From contig JACMMD010000640.1 of NCBI GenBank assembly GCA_014379235.1, positions 1 to 5,676 of the forward strand: a DNA stretch of 5,676 nucleotides, given 5' to 3'. Of the stretch, positions 1-5,676 are shown in pieces. The notes under the pieces are model-generated. The model did not search any database. It saw only the letters and a list, made by a program, of their open reading frames with translations, and had not been told where the DNA came from. This stretch comes from Anaerolineae bacterium. Its GTDB lineage: Bacteria > Chloroflexota > Anaerolineae > Aggregatilineales > Phototrophicaceae. The position numbers were made by a program, and so were the translations under genes. The stretch's first letter is position 1. Each line of letters begins with the position of its first letter.

Positions 1-1998
1 CAGCTCACCTGTAGCGTCGTTGTAGTACCCCTGACTCTCGAACCAGCCTTTATCCATCTTGCAGTTACAGTTGTAGTAACGACCCTGTGCCTGCGCTGCG
101 ATTGCGATGTCTCCACCGGGCGCAAAACGGTTGACATTCAGTCCGAGCGGGTCGCTTTGCAGTCCCACTTGCAGCGGAGAATTACCTGCTGCCCCGCTCG
201 GATATGGATAATCGTAGAACACGAAGCCACTGGAATCTATCGTCGTGACATAGGTAGTATCGCCATATATCTGGTTGCCTGAGCCACCGCTGCGAATATC
301 ACGGTTGCTATGGACACCGCCGCTGATCGTATTATTGCTTCCGTTCCAATCAATCGCTCTCGTACAAGTGCTGCTGGTCGCCACTAGCGTTCCAGCGATG
401 GACAATGGCAGCGTTGGTGGTGGTGTCGGTGGCGTTGCCGGGGCGCAGACGTTCACCGGGTAGTGCAGCAGTCCAGCCGGAACATCTTCCAACACTTCCA
501 TCTCAGTCTGTTCAGCAGCGGTCATCCCGCGAACGCCTGTCCATACCCCGCCCGTGACGACGCCGCGATGACAGGATGGCAGCGCCACACCGTTCACAGT
601 CGCATTGCCATCTAATACCAGCACTTCGAGGTCTCCAGTCGCTTGATCGGTACGCATCGCTACCGTCGAGCCAATCGTCACATTCGTTCCGTTTACGCTG
701 AGTGTGACCAGTGTGCTTTCGGGGTTCTGCACGAGCAGGACATTCGGCACAGGGTCACAGCTCAATTCACCAAGTGGGCTGGTCGTCAGCCGGAATACTT
801 CCATCGGGGTATCGCTTTCAGCATCGAGAACTGGCAGGTCATCCAGACTGGCACTATCAGTCACTGCTGTGCGCCGCAGCCAAACCGGAACGTTTTGATG
901 CCAGACACGCAGCCACTCACCGCTGGCATCAATACCGTCAGCACCGACCTGTGTATTGTCCGCTAAGGTTGCTACGATGTTCGCATTGACAGAAGGTGCG
1001 CTGCGAGCGCCCGTGTCATAATTGGTTCGTACACTGACTGGATCAGCAGGCACAACGGCTCTATCACTTTGAACACCATTTTCAACTTCAGCGTCGCCTA
1101 CCATGAGCAGAACAACACTCTGGCCGGGCAGCGTGTTGGGTAGGTTCGCCTGCACATTCATCATGGCGATACCCCATTGGTCGATCTCAGGGGCAAACGC
1201 GGTGGTATGGAGCGTATATAGGTTCAGCAGTTCGGTTCGATCAGACGGAACACTGAAATGATCATCGGGCATCGGTTGGGAGAACGTCGCAAAAACAACA
1301 TTGTAGCCGTAACACGCCGAATGGCGCCCAAGCCCGTTACAGTTTTGCTCGAGTGCAGTGAAAGCAACATCGAGCAGTTCCGGGCAGGTCATCGGCTCTT
1401 CGGTGGCCTCTGGCAATTCTGTCGCTTCAGGGTCTTGTGTCGCTTCAGGTGTCTCCTCACCCGGCCCCATCCCAACCGTTCCTGCCGACAGACTGATGGG
1501 GAATATATTCACGATATCGTCTTCGTGATGGCGTGACACTAAACGGGCGTCAACTTCACCGTCCCGTATCGTTTCGCACAAATTAATATTATCTGCAAAT
1601 GCCGTCGAGAATATGTCGTTGGGAATTTCGTAGCTCAGTCCGACATCGTGAGTATCGCCCGCGTCATACTCTACGTATAACGATAGTGAGGTGTTACTAC
1701 CACACGAAGTCAAAGCCTCGAAGGCGAACGTGCCGCCGACGCAGACGTTTGCTGGGCCTTTGGTGATTACTTCGTAAAGTTCACAACTGCAAGCGGGACT
1801 GCTGCCATCCAGCGAACACACCAATTTCTGATAGGTGTCAGAAAGTGAACCGCCAAACAAAAGCAATATGGGCAAAACGACCAACCCCACGAGCGACAGC
1901 AGCAGCCCATACTCCAGCAAGCTTTGACCGTGCTCGCTCTGCGCGGCACGTCTGCTTAGGATTAGTCTATGCTTTATCCACAATGATCTGAAAAACAT
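1..1998 (-). CDS. Giant Flp/TadE-like prepilin surface protein with SH3b-like, FecR-like and TadG-like modules (C-terminus missing)
   Basis: The frame is open from the ATG at 1998 to the window edge: 666 codons with no stop. A GGAG ribosome site sits 7 bases upstream of the ATG. Residues 1-24 are a basic leader ending in HG. QSLLEY follows (Glu29, Tyr30), then a hydrophobic helix to about residue 49. This is the class IVb (Flp) prepilin pattern, cleaved after Gly24 by a TadV/PilD-type peptidase, so the rest should face outside. Residues 60-165 are Cys-containing and unrecognised. Residues 184-201 are a PEAT-repeat linker. Residues 205-305 are a module with Cys205, Cys220 and a CYGY motif. Residues 320-380 look like a bacterial SH3 domain (RSAPSVNANIVATL, then GEWLRVW). 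Residues 415-480 look like a FecR-type beta domain (VNGTNVTIGSTV, then LEVLVLDGNATVNG). Residues 520-531 are Pro/Thr-rich. Residues 550-585 carry the NNTISGGVHSN pattern of TadG-like proteins. Ordinary Flp pilins are far shorter, so this is a minor pilin, pseudopilin or anchored adhesin rather than the pilus subunit. The reading frame is very secure, the exact role is not. Confidence 0.88.
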   Translation of the reverse strand, partial: MFFRSLWIKHRLILSRRAAQSEHGQSLLEYGLLLSLVGLVVLPILLLFGGSLSDTYQKLVCSLDGSSPACSCELYEVITKGPANVCVGGTFAFEALTSCGSNTSLSLYVEYDAGDTHDVGLSYEIPNDIFSTAFADNINLCETIRDGEVDARLVSRHHEDDIVNIFPISLSAGTVGMGPGEETPEATQDPEATELPEATEEPMTCPELLDVAFTALEQNCNGLGRHSACYGYNVVFATFSQPMPDDHFSVPSDRTELLNLYTLHTTAFAPEIDQWGIAMMNVQANLPNTLPGQSVVLLMVGDAEVENGVQSDRAVVPADPVSVRTNYDTGARSAPSVNANIVATLADNTQVGADGIDASGEWLRVWHQNVPVWLRRTAVTDSASLDDLPVLDAESDTPMEVFRLTTSPLGELSCDPVPNVLLVQNPESTLVTLSVNGTNVTIGSTVAMRTDQATGDLEVLVLDGNATVNGVALPSCHRGVVTGGVWTGVRGMTAAEQTEMEVLEDVPAGLLHYPVNVCAPATPPTPPPTLPLSIAGTLVATSSTCTRAIDWNGSNNTISGGVHSNRDIRSGGSGNQIYGDTTYVTTIDSSGFVFYDYPYPSGAAGNSPLQVGLQSDPLGLNVNRFAPGGDIAIAAQAQGRYYNCNCKMDKGWFESQGYYNDATGEL
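1396..1449 (-). repeat. Three tandem 18-base units coding PEAT-xx linker repeats
   Basis: Residues 184-201 of the prepilin-like protein read PEATQD, PEATEL, PEATEE: three units of six residues. In DNA, the 12-base string tgtcgcttcagg (plus strand) occurs exactly at 1420-1431 and 1438-1449, a period of 18 bases. The third unit keeps the amino acids but not the codons. The composition suggests a flexible acidic spacer between the membrane-proximal part and the outer domains. Such repeats can change copy number between strains. Confidence 0.75.
1909..1929 (-). other. Prepilin peptidase cleavage motif (G/QSLLEY)
   Basis: These codons give Gly24-Gln-Ser-Leu-Leu-Glu29-Tyr30 of the large surface protein. 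They match the Flp-type consensus of Gly, four residues, then Glu-Tyr, with cleavage after Gly and Glu at +5 of the mature protein. An uninterrupted stretch of about 18 hydrophobic residues follows, as in class IVb prepilins. The leader before it contains several Arg and Lys residues, as expected for the cytoplasmic side. Confidence 0.8.
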
Positions 1999-2005
1999 GA
2001 GGCTG

Positions 2006-2009
2006 CTCC
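2006..2009 (-). promoter_or_regulatory. Ribosome binding site of the prepilin-like gene
   Basis: On the minus strand GGAG lies 7 bases before the ATG at 1998. This supports that start over an out-of-frame ATG at 2012, which opens only a 14-codon frame and overlaps the ribosome site. Confidence 0.6.
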
Positions 2010-2055
2010 ATCGATAATCTTGTAAGTGACTGGTATAAGAGAGTGAAATCGCTAT

Positions 2056-2838
2056 CTAACCGCTTGCTAAAGATTCAAATCTCCGTACCAGCTGCCGAGC
2101 GATATTCGGTCTCAATTCGGCAGGATAGACGAGAACAGCGTTCGACAACGCAACCATATGGGCACTATCCCCATAACTGGATAAATATGCTTGGTCGTCG
2201 ATCATGGCCGAGATGCTGTCATAAACAAATATCTCTGCAAAGCGTGTGCGGTTATATGCCAGATCGTTTAACGAAAGTCGAATGACACGACGATTGGACG
2301 CTTGTGGTTCGGTAATTCGTGTTAAGTGAAAGAGGTTCGTATTTTCCGCCTCAAATACTGCCATCACTTCATCAGCGCTGATGAAGTTGAAAACGACTGT
2401 TGGCGGCACGACATCCGCGATGGTAAGGCTGCTTGAAAAAGAAAACGTTGTCGAAAATAACATGCACGAAGCAACGATAAGAACGATTACCCCTCCGAAC
2501 AAGAGGGCGCGCTGCGCGGCTGATAGTCGCTTGAGGACGACACTCTGATCATTTTGCCGCGCTATAAAGTCAACTGACTCGTGTACAATCTGGCGGGCGA
2601 AAGTGCGTCGGGGTGCTCCAAACATATGGAGTAAATATTCGGCTTGGTGATTCTGGGGGTCGAGCATGAGGGCACGCCGGGCATATTTGATCGCTTGCGG
2701 GCGGCTGTTACATATTTTAGCAGCGATGAGCCAAGCCTCAGCGGTGGGGTTCTCACGCAAAATGCTTTGCAGTTGGTAGGTCGCTGCCTTTTTATCTCCA
2801 TCCTTAAGTGCGGAACGAACATCCAGTAGTGTAGGCAT
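2056..2838 (-). CDS. TPR-like single-pass membrane protein of unknown function
   Basis: A complete gene of 260 residues. The ATG at 2838 is the only reasonable start, because an in-frame TGA lies three codons upstream; no good Shine-Dalgarno is visible. Residues 1-75 form helical repeats of TPR type (GDKKAATYQLQSILRENP, then AIKYARRALMLDPQNHQAEYLL), expected in the cytoplasm for protein contacts. Residues 104-110 are basic, and about 111-133 form one transmembrane helix, so residues 134-260 should lie outside. That outer domain contains a likely beta-alpha arrangement (FAEIFVYDS, NAVLVYP) with no motif I can name. The stop is 57 bases before the start of the prepilin-like gene on the same strand, so the two are probably one operon. 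By position and topology it could help assemble or anchor that protein. It is not recognisably TadD, which is a secreted lipoprotein; there is no lipobox here. Confidence 0.85.
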   Translation of the reverse strand: MPTLLDVRSALKDGDKKAATYQLQSILRENPTAEAWLIAAKICNSRPQAIKYARRALMLDPQNHQAEYLLHMFGAPRRTFARQIVHESVDFIARQNDQSVVLKRLSAAQRALLFGGVIVLIVASCMLFSTTFSFSSSLTIADVVPPTVVFNFISADEVMAVFEAENTNLFHLTRITEPQASNRRVIRLSLNDLAYNRTRFAEIFVYDSISAMIDDQAYLSSYGDSAHMVALSNAVLVYPAELRPNIARQLVRRFESLASG

Positions 2839-2927
2839 AGATTTTCACGATGTCTTTCGCACTTAACAATGGGGTGAACAATTGAGGCAGCGTGGAGAGC
2901 AATGAATGTAACAACGCCACCATATCG

Positions 2928-2955
2928 AGTATATAACGAGAGGATAGGATGTGAA
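2928..2955 (-). promoter_or_regulatory. Candidate sigma-70 type promoter for the TPR/prepilin-like operon
   Basis: On the minus strand TTCACA (2955-2950) and TATACT (2933-2928) are separated by 16 bases, each one mismatch from TTGACA and TATAAT. Transcription would begin near 2921 and leave a leader of about 80 bases before the ATG at 2838. The surrounding sequence is AT-rich. The assignment rests on pattern alone. Confidence 0.4.
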
Positions 2956-3181
2956 CTCAAATTTCCCTAAATAATTCAGTAATTTCGACGTGCAGCAAAG
3001 TTAATTTTTATGTTCAAGACGCTCTGACTGTGTACATTGGGTAAATCACGATAAGGGCATATCCCAGTTTTGCAGTAGGCGTGATAAGGCGGCTCATCGC
3101 ACTGCTATATCATGCTACGCGGAATAAGCCAATGGCGCTGATCGCAAGCCGCAACAGCAATTTGGCCCCTCTAGTGAGGCC

Positions 3182-3231
3182 GCGTCATTCAATCTGACGC
3201 TATGATTAGAAAAGATATTATAGGAGCGTCA
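3182..3231 (+). promoter_or_regulatory. Three-part complementary element in the monooxygenase leader (possible operator or RNA switch)
   Basis: GCGTCA at 3182-3187 is followed after 7 bases by its exact reverse complement TGACGC at 3195-3200, and GCGTCA recurs at 3226-3231. The middle copy can therefore pair with either outer copy. Pairing with the downstream copy extends to 7 base pairs (3195-3201 with 3225-3231) and covers the end of the AGGAG ribosome site and the spacer up to the start codon. Pairing with the upstream copy (6 base pairs, 7-base loop) would leave the site free. The dyad could instead be a protein operator. The matches are seen directly; any function is inferred. Confidence 0.4.
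3222..3226 (+). promoter_or_regulatory. Ribosome binding site that selects a TTG start
   Basis: AGGAG lies 6 bases before TTG at 3233. The next candidate, GTG at 3242, would be 15 bases away, too far for efficient use. The TTG also places the usual few residues before the first beta strand of the FAD-binding fold. Confidence 0.7.
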
Positions 3232-3232
3232 C

Positions 3233-4366
3233 TTGGATACCGTGAACACCATCATCGTCGGTGCAAGTGCGGCGGGCTTGGCAGCGGCGGCCTGTCTCCG
3301 GCGTGCAGGTATCTCATTTGTGCTGCTGGAACAGGCGCAGCAGGTCGCTACGACTTGGCGTAATCACTATGACCGCTTGCATCTGCACACCAGCAAACGG
3401 CTGTCCCAACTGCCCGACTTCCCCATGCCGAACGACTATCCTCCATATGCGTCTCGCAATCAAGTCGTGGACTATCTCGAACGCTACGCCGGCCACCATC
3501 AACTCGAACCCGTGTTCGGTCAAAAAGTGCTGTCCATCGTTCAGGACGGTGACGCTGATGGTTGGCTCACCGAAACGGACGCGCAGCCTTACCGTTCTCG
3601 CCATGTGGTGATCGCTACAGGCTACAGCCGTCAACCGAATATGCCGTTCCTGAACGGGCAAGACGAGTTTCAAGGCGAAATCTTGCACAGTTCCGCCTAT
3701 CGCAACGGGGCAAGTTACGCGGGTAAATCGGTGCTGGTGATGGGCTTTGGCAATTCCGGCGGCGAAATCGCCATTGATCTGGTCGAACATGGCGCGCAGG
3801 CGGCGCTGTCGGTGCGCCATCCGGTCAACGTCATCCCCCGCGATATTCTCGGCATCCCGATACTGGCACTCGCGCTGGTGCTGAACGCCCTGCCAGTCAA
3901 GCTCGCTGACGTGCTGTCGTGGCCCCTGCTGCGGCTCACCATTGGCGACCTGCGTTCGTTGGGATTACAAGTGCTGCCCTACGGGCCAATGCAGCAAATC
4001 GAGCGCGACCATCGTATTCCCCTGCTGGATATCGGCACGATCAAGCTGATCCGTGCGGGCAAGATTCGAACCTACGGCGGTGTCGAACGGTTGACTGCGG
4101 CGGGCGCGATCTTTGACGACGGCGCTGGCAAACAGGCAAACTTTGACGCGATCATCATGGCGACTGGCTACCGTCCCGCGCTGGCCGATTTTCTTCCGGC
4201 GGCGGCGCAGATCACCGATTCGAGCGGGCTGCCGCTGGTCAGTGGACAGGAAACAGCGCTGCGCGGCTTGTACTTATGCGGCTTCTATATCGCGCCAACG
4301 GGGATGCTGCGCGAAATCGGCATCGAGGCGCGGCGCATTGCCGCGCATATCAAAGCGAATCCGTAG
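3233..4366 (+). CDS. Flavin-containing monooxygenase-like NAD(P)/FAD-dependent oxidoreductase
   Basis: A complete gene of 377 residues. Residues 5-33 form the FAD-binding Rossmann start: TIIVGASAAGLAAAA, with Gly10, Gly15 and the acidic Glu33 at the end of the second strand. Residues 128-131 are a first ATGY. The class B monooxygenase signature follows at 146-156, Phe-x-Gly-x3-His-x3-Tyr (F146, G148, H152, Y156). The last position is Tyr as in FMO/YUCCA-like enzymes, not the Trp-Pro of Baeyer-Villiger enzymes. The second Rossmann motif for NADPH is GFGNSGGEIA at 171-180, and ATGYRP at 310-315 is the usual linker motif. The C-terminus (LYLCGF, then GMLREIGIEARRIAAHI) fits the end of the family. 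The likely reaction is NADPH- and O2-dependent oxygenation of a nitrogen, sulfur or carbonyl compound by a soluble enzyme; the substrate cannot be read from the sequence. It stands alone between a divergent and a convergent gene, so it is probably monocistronic. It appears richer in GC than its neighbours. Confidence 0.92.
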   Translation: MDTVNTIIVGASAAGLAAAACLRRAGISFVLLEQAQQVATTWRNHYDRLHLHTSKRLSQLPDFPMPNDYPPYASRNQVVDYLERYAGHHQLEPVFGQKVLSIVQDGDADGWLTETDAQPYRSRHVVIATGYSRQPNMPFLNGQDEFQGEILHSSAYRNGASYAGKSVLVMGFGNSGGEIAIDLVEHGAQAALSVRHPVNVIPRDILGIPILALALVLNALPVKLADVLSWPLLRLTIGDLRSLGLQVLPYGPMQQIERDHRIPLLDIGTIKLIRAGKIRTYGGVERLTAAGAIFDDGAGKQANFDAIIMATGYRPALADFLPAAAQITDSSGLPLVSGQETALRGLYLCGFYIAPTGMLREIGIEARRIAAHIKANP

Positions 4367-4460
4367 ACTGAACAATGCTCGATTTGAGTACATAGCCTGT
4401 CAAAAAGTATGCAGCATTCGAGAACGCGATCACATGGACGAAGTAGCGAGGAAGTGATGC

Positions 4461-4481
4461 AAAAGCAGCCAGCAGCGCTGG
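4461..4481 (-). terminator. Weak candidate terminator after the histidine kinase gene
   Basis: On the minus strand CCAGC, loop GCT, GCTGG (4481-4469) is followed by CTGCTTTT, starting 8 bases after the stop codon. The stem is only five base pairs and the T run only four, so this is a marginal call. The same hairpin read on the plus strand is followed by GGTTATTCTT and might serve the monooxygenase transcript. The rest of the 123-base convergent gap (4367-4489) shows no gene and no stronger hairpin. Confidence 0.25.
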
Positions 4482-4489
4482 GGTTATTC

Positions 4490-5676
4490 TTAGTCGTCCT
4501 CATTAGCAGCGGACGCTGTTGGCAGTGTAAACGATATGGTCGTGCCAGCGGTCATATCTGCCACCCAGATTTCGCCACCATGCGCCGTGATGATACCTCG
4601 ACAAATCGCCAGTCCAAGCCCAAGACCTTTCGAATTCCGAGAGGTTAGCAGTTCGGGTTGCCAAAAGATCTCGAACACCTTCTCTCTGTTTTCGACAGCG
4701 ATTCCGGGACCCTCATCGCTCACATTGACCTGAATCATAGTATCTTGTTGGCCTGCCGAGACTGTGATCCGCGTTCCTATCGGCGAGAATTTGACCGCGT
4801 TGCCTACCAAGTTCACTAACACCCCGGAGATGCGCTGTATGTCTGCTAGGATTGGGGGGAGATCAAACGGGACATCGATGATGAGTTGATGCTGAGTAGT
4901 GAGCGATCTAAGTCGAGTCATGGCTGTGCTAATGATCGTAGTCAGGATATATGGCTCAATTCGAACGTGCAGTGTGCCGGCCTGTAATCGAGCACCATCA
5001 AGCAGCTGCTCGATCAGATCATTCAGTTTGGACGCTTCTTCGTCGATGATGCCAATAAAGCCACGCTGACTTTCAGCATCCCAGCGCACATCTGTCGCCA
5101 GAAGAGTCTCGGCGAACCCTTTGATAGAGGTAAGCGGGGTCCGCAATTCATGGGAGACTGTCGCCAGAAACTGAAGTTTCATCCTATTCGCTTGTTCAGA
5201 TTCAAAAAGCGCAGCTCGTTCAATCAATAGTAACTGCTGGCGCATCTCAGCTAGTTGCTGCAACGCCAAGTTCGCGTTGCTAAGTTCAGCCATGCGCTGG
5301 GTACTTAGTTGTTCCAAGTATGCATGATTCTCGAGCAGTTCATCTTCAGCACTTCGACGTTCGGTGACATCGACGACTAATCCCAAAATGCGATCAAGAG
5401 TGCCATCCCGCTGCGTGCGATTGACGGTGCTTAACTCAACGACAATTGGGGAACCCTGCCGGGTGGTTACAAATAATTGGTACTGTGTGACATCGCCCGT
5501 TTGGAAGCGCACGTTCAAATTTTCGATCTGGCGATGCTGAACACCGAGTAACAGCATATCCCACCAGTTGTGTCCGAGCAGCTCTGCTGCCGTATAACCC
5601 AGCATTTCAACGATGGCATCGTTGACAAACAATGTCGTTCCGTCAGCTTCGAGTTCAAATACTACGATGACGTTTC
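4490..5676 (-). CDS. PAS-domain sensor histidine kinase (N-terminus missing)
   Basis: The frame is open to the right edge, giving 394 complete codons. A TTG at 5632 could be taken as a start, but the codons before it (VIVVFELEADGTT) continue the PAS fold, so the true start is outside the window. Numbering from the first full codon: residues 1-107 are a PAS domain with its PAC end (LGLVVDVTERR), the usual signal-sensing module. Residues 108-160 are a Glu/Gln/Leu-rich likely coiled coil. HisKA follows with SHELRTPL, the phosphorylated His being residue 175 (5150-5152). HATPase_c has the N box (NLVGNAVKFSP, Asn292), the G1 box DEGPG (320-324), FEIFWQ, and the G2 box GLGLGLA (from 350). All catalytic motifs are intact, so it should autophosphorylate and pass phosphate to a response regulator. 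No receiver domain or membrane helix is seen in this part; either could lie upstream. The partner is not in the window. Confidence 0.93.
   Translation of the reverse strand, partial: NVIVVFELEADGTTLFVNDAIVEMLGYTAAELLGHNWWDMLLLGVQHRQIENLNVRFQTGDVTQYQLFVTTRQGSPIVVELSTVNRTQRDGTLDRILGLVVDVTERRSAEDELLENHAYLEQLSTQRMAELSNANLALQQLAEMRQQLLLIERAALFESEQANRMKLQFLATVSHELRTPLTSIKGFAETLLATDVRWDAESQRGFIGIIDEEASKLNDLIEQLLDGARLQAGTLHVRIEPYILTTIISTAMTRLRSLTTQHQLIIDVPFDLPPILADIQRISGVLVNLVGNAVKFSPIGTRITVSAGQQDTMIQVNVSDEGPGIAVENREKVFEIFWQPELLTSRNSKGLGLGLAICRGIITAHGGEIWVADMTAGTTISFTLPTASAANEDD

Larger units (their letters stand above)
2839..3232. other. Divergent intergenic region, no gene seen
   Basis: These 394 bases lie between the divergent TPR-protein and monooxygenase genes. 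I found no convincing reading frame, tRNA or other structured RNA. The part near 2950-3010 is AT-rich and holds the candidate minus-strand promoter. The part near 3182-3231 holds the short complementary elements in front of the monooxygenase. I could not identify a good plus-strand promoter: TATTAT at 3216-3221 is too close to the start codon to leave the ribosome site in the transcript, and TATGAT at 3201-3206 has no matching -35 box. Confidence 0.6.

Noticed and set aside
643..966. Plus-strand open frames antisense to the prepilin-like gene, also at 711-989 and 1258-1536
   Set aside because: The opposite strand carries a continuous 666-codon frame with recognisable domains; these look like shadows of its codon pattern.
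1968..2012. 14-codon frame starting at ATG 2012 just ahead of the prepilin-like gene
   Set aside because: Its ATG overlaps the ribosome site of the main gene and it lacks its own; a leader peptide is possible but unsupported.
2562..2960. Minus-strand 132-residue open frame overlapping the start of the TPR-like gene
   Set aside because: It overlaps the TPR-like gene in another frame, has a Cys/His/Arg-rich composition with no domain, and no clear ribosome site. The TPR-like frame has helical repeats and a membrane helix.
3089..3152. GCGGCT and AGCCGC inverted repeat in the intergenic region
   Set aside because: Six bases separated by a loop of about 50 with no T run or further pairing; compatible with chance.
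3194..3221. CTGACG and TATTAT with 16-base spacing as a promoter for the monooxygenase
   Set aside because: Transcription would start near 3228, downstream of the strong AGGAG ribosome site, which would then be useless.
3314..3820. Minus-strand 168-residue open frame inside the monooxygenase
   Set aside because: It is antisense to a gene with intact FAD, FMO and NADPH motifs and has no recognisable domain.
4373..4418. AATGCT and AGCATT inverted repeat after the monooxygenase stop
   Set aside because: The loop is over 30 bases and no T run follows, so it is not a convincing terminator.

Overview
The window suggests a bacterium of moderate GC, most likely a member of the Chloroflexota (Anaerolineae-like). 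This assignment is inferred from one protein: a surface protein with Pro-Glu-Ala-Thr linkers, a cysteine-containing module, an SH3b-like domain and a FecR-like beta domain, a combination I associate with secreted proteins of that phylum. There is no rRNA or marker gene to confirm it.

Layout. Positions 1-1998 (minus strand) hold the first 666 codons of a very large Flp-type (class IVb) prepilin-like surface protein that runs off the left edge. Immediately upstream on the same strand, at 2056-2838, is a small membrane protein with a TPR-like cytoplasmic N-terminus, one transmembrane helix and an outside C-terminal domain. The two are probably co-transcribed from a candidate promoter at 2928-2955. 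A 394-base divergent intergenic region (2839-3232) separates them from a plus-strand, complete flavin-containing monooxygenase-like gene (3233-4366, TTG start). Its leader carries three copies of a short complementary element that could form two mutually exclusive hairpins, one of them covering the ribosome binding site. After a 123-base convergent gap, the minus strand carries the 3' part of a PAS-HisKA-HATPase sensor histidine kinase (4490-5676), whose 5' end lies beyond the right edge.

How the genes relate. The two left-hand genes fit together as components of, or cargo for, a Tad/Flp-like pilus or pseudopilus system: one carries a prepilin-peptidase signal, the other is a membrane-anchored TPR protein of the sort often found near such loci. 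No Tad ATPase, prepilin peptidase or secretin lies in the window, so this is inference. The monooxygenase and the kinase look like separate transcription units. No response regulator for the kinase is visible. No CRISPR array, RNA gene, insertion sequence or phage feature was seen. I found no clear new multi-gene system; the most unusual items are the domain architecture of the giant prepilin-like protein and the possible RNA switch in front of the monooxygenase.
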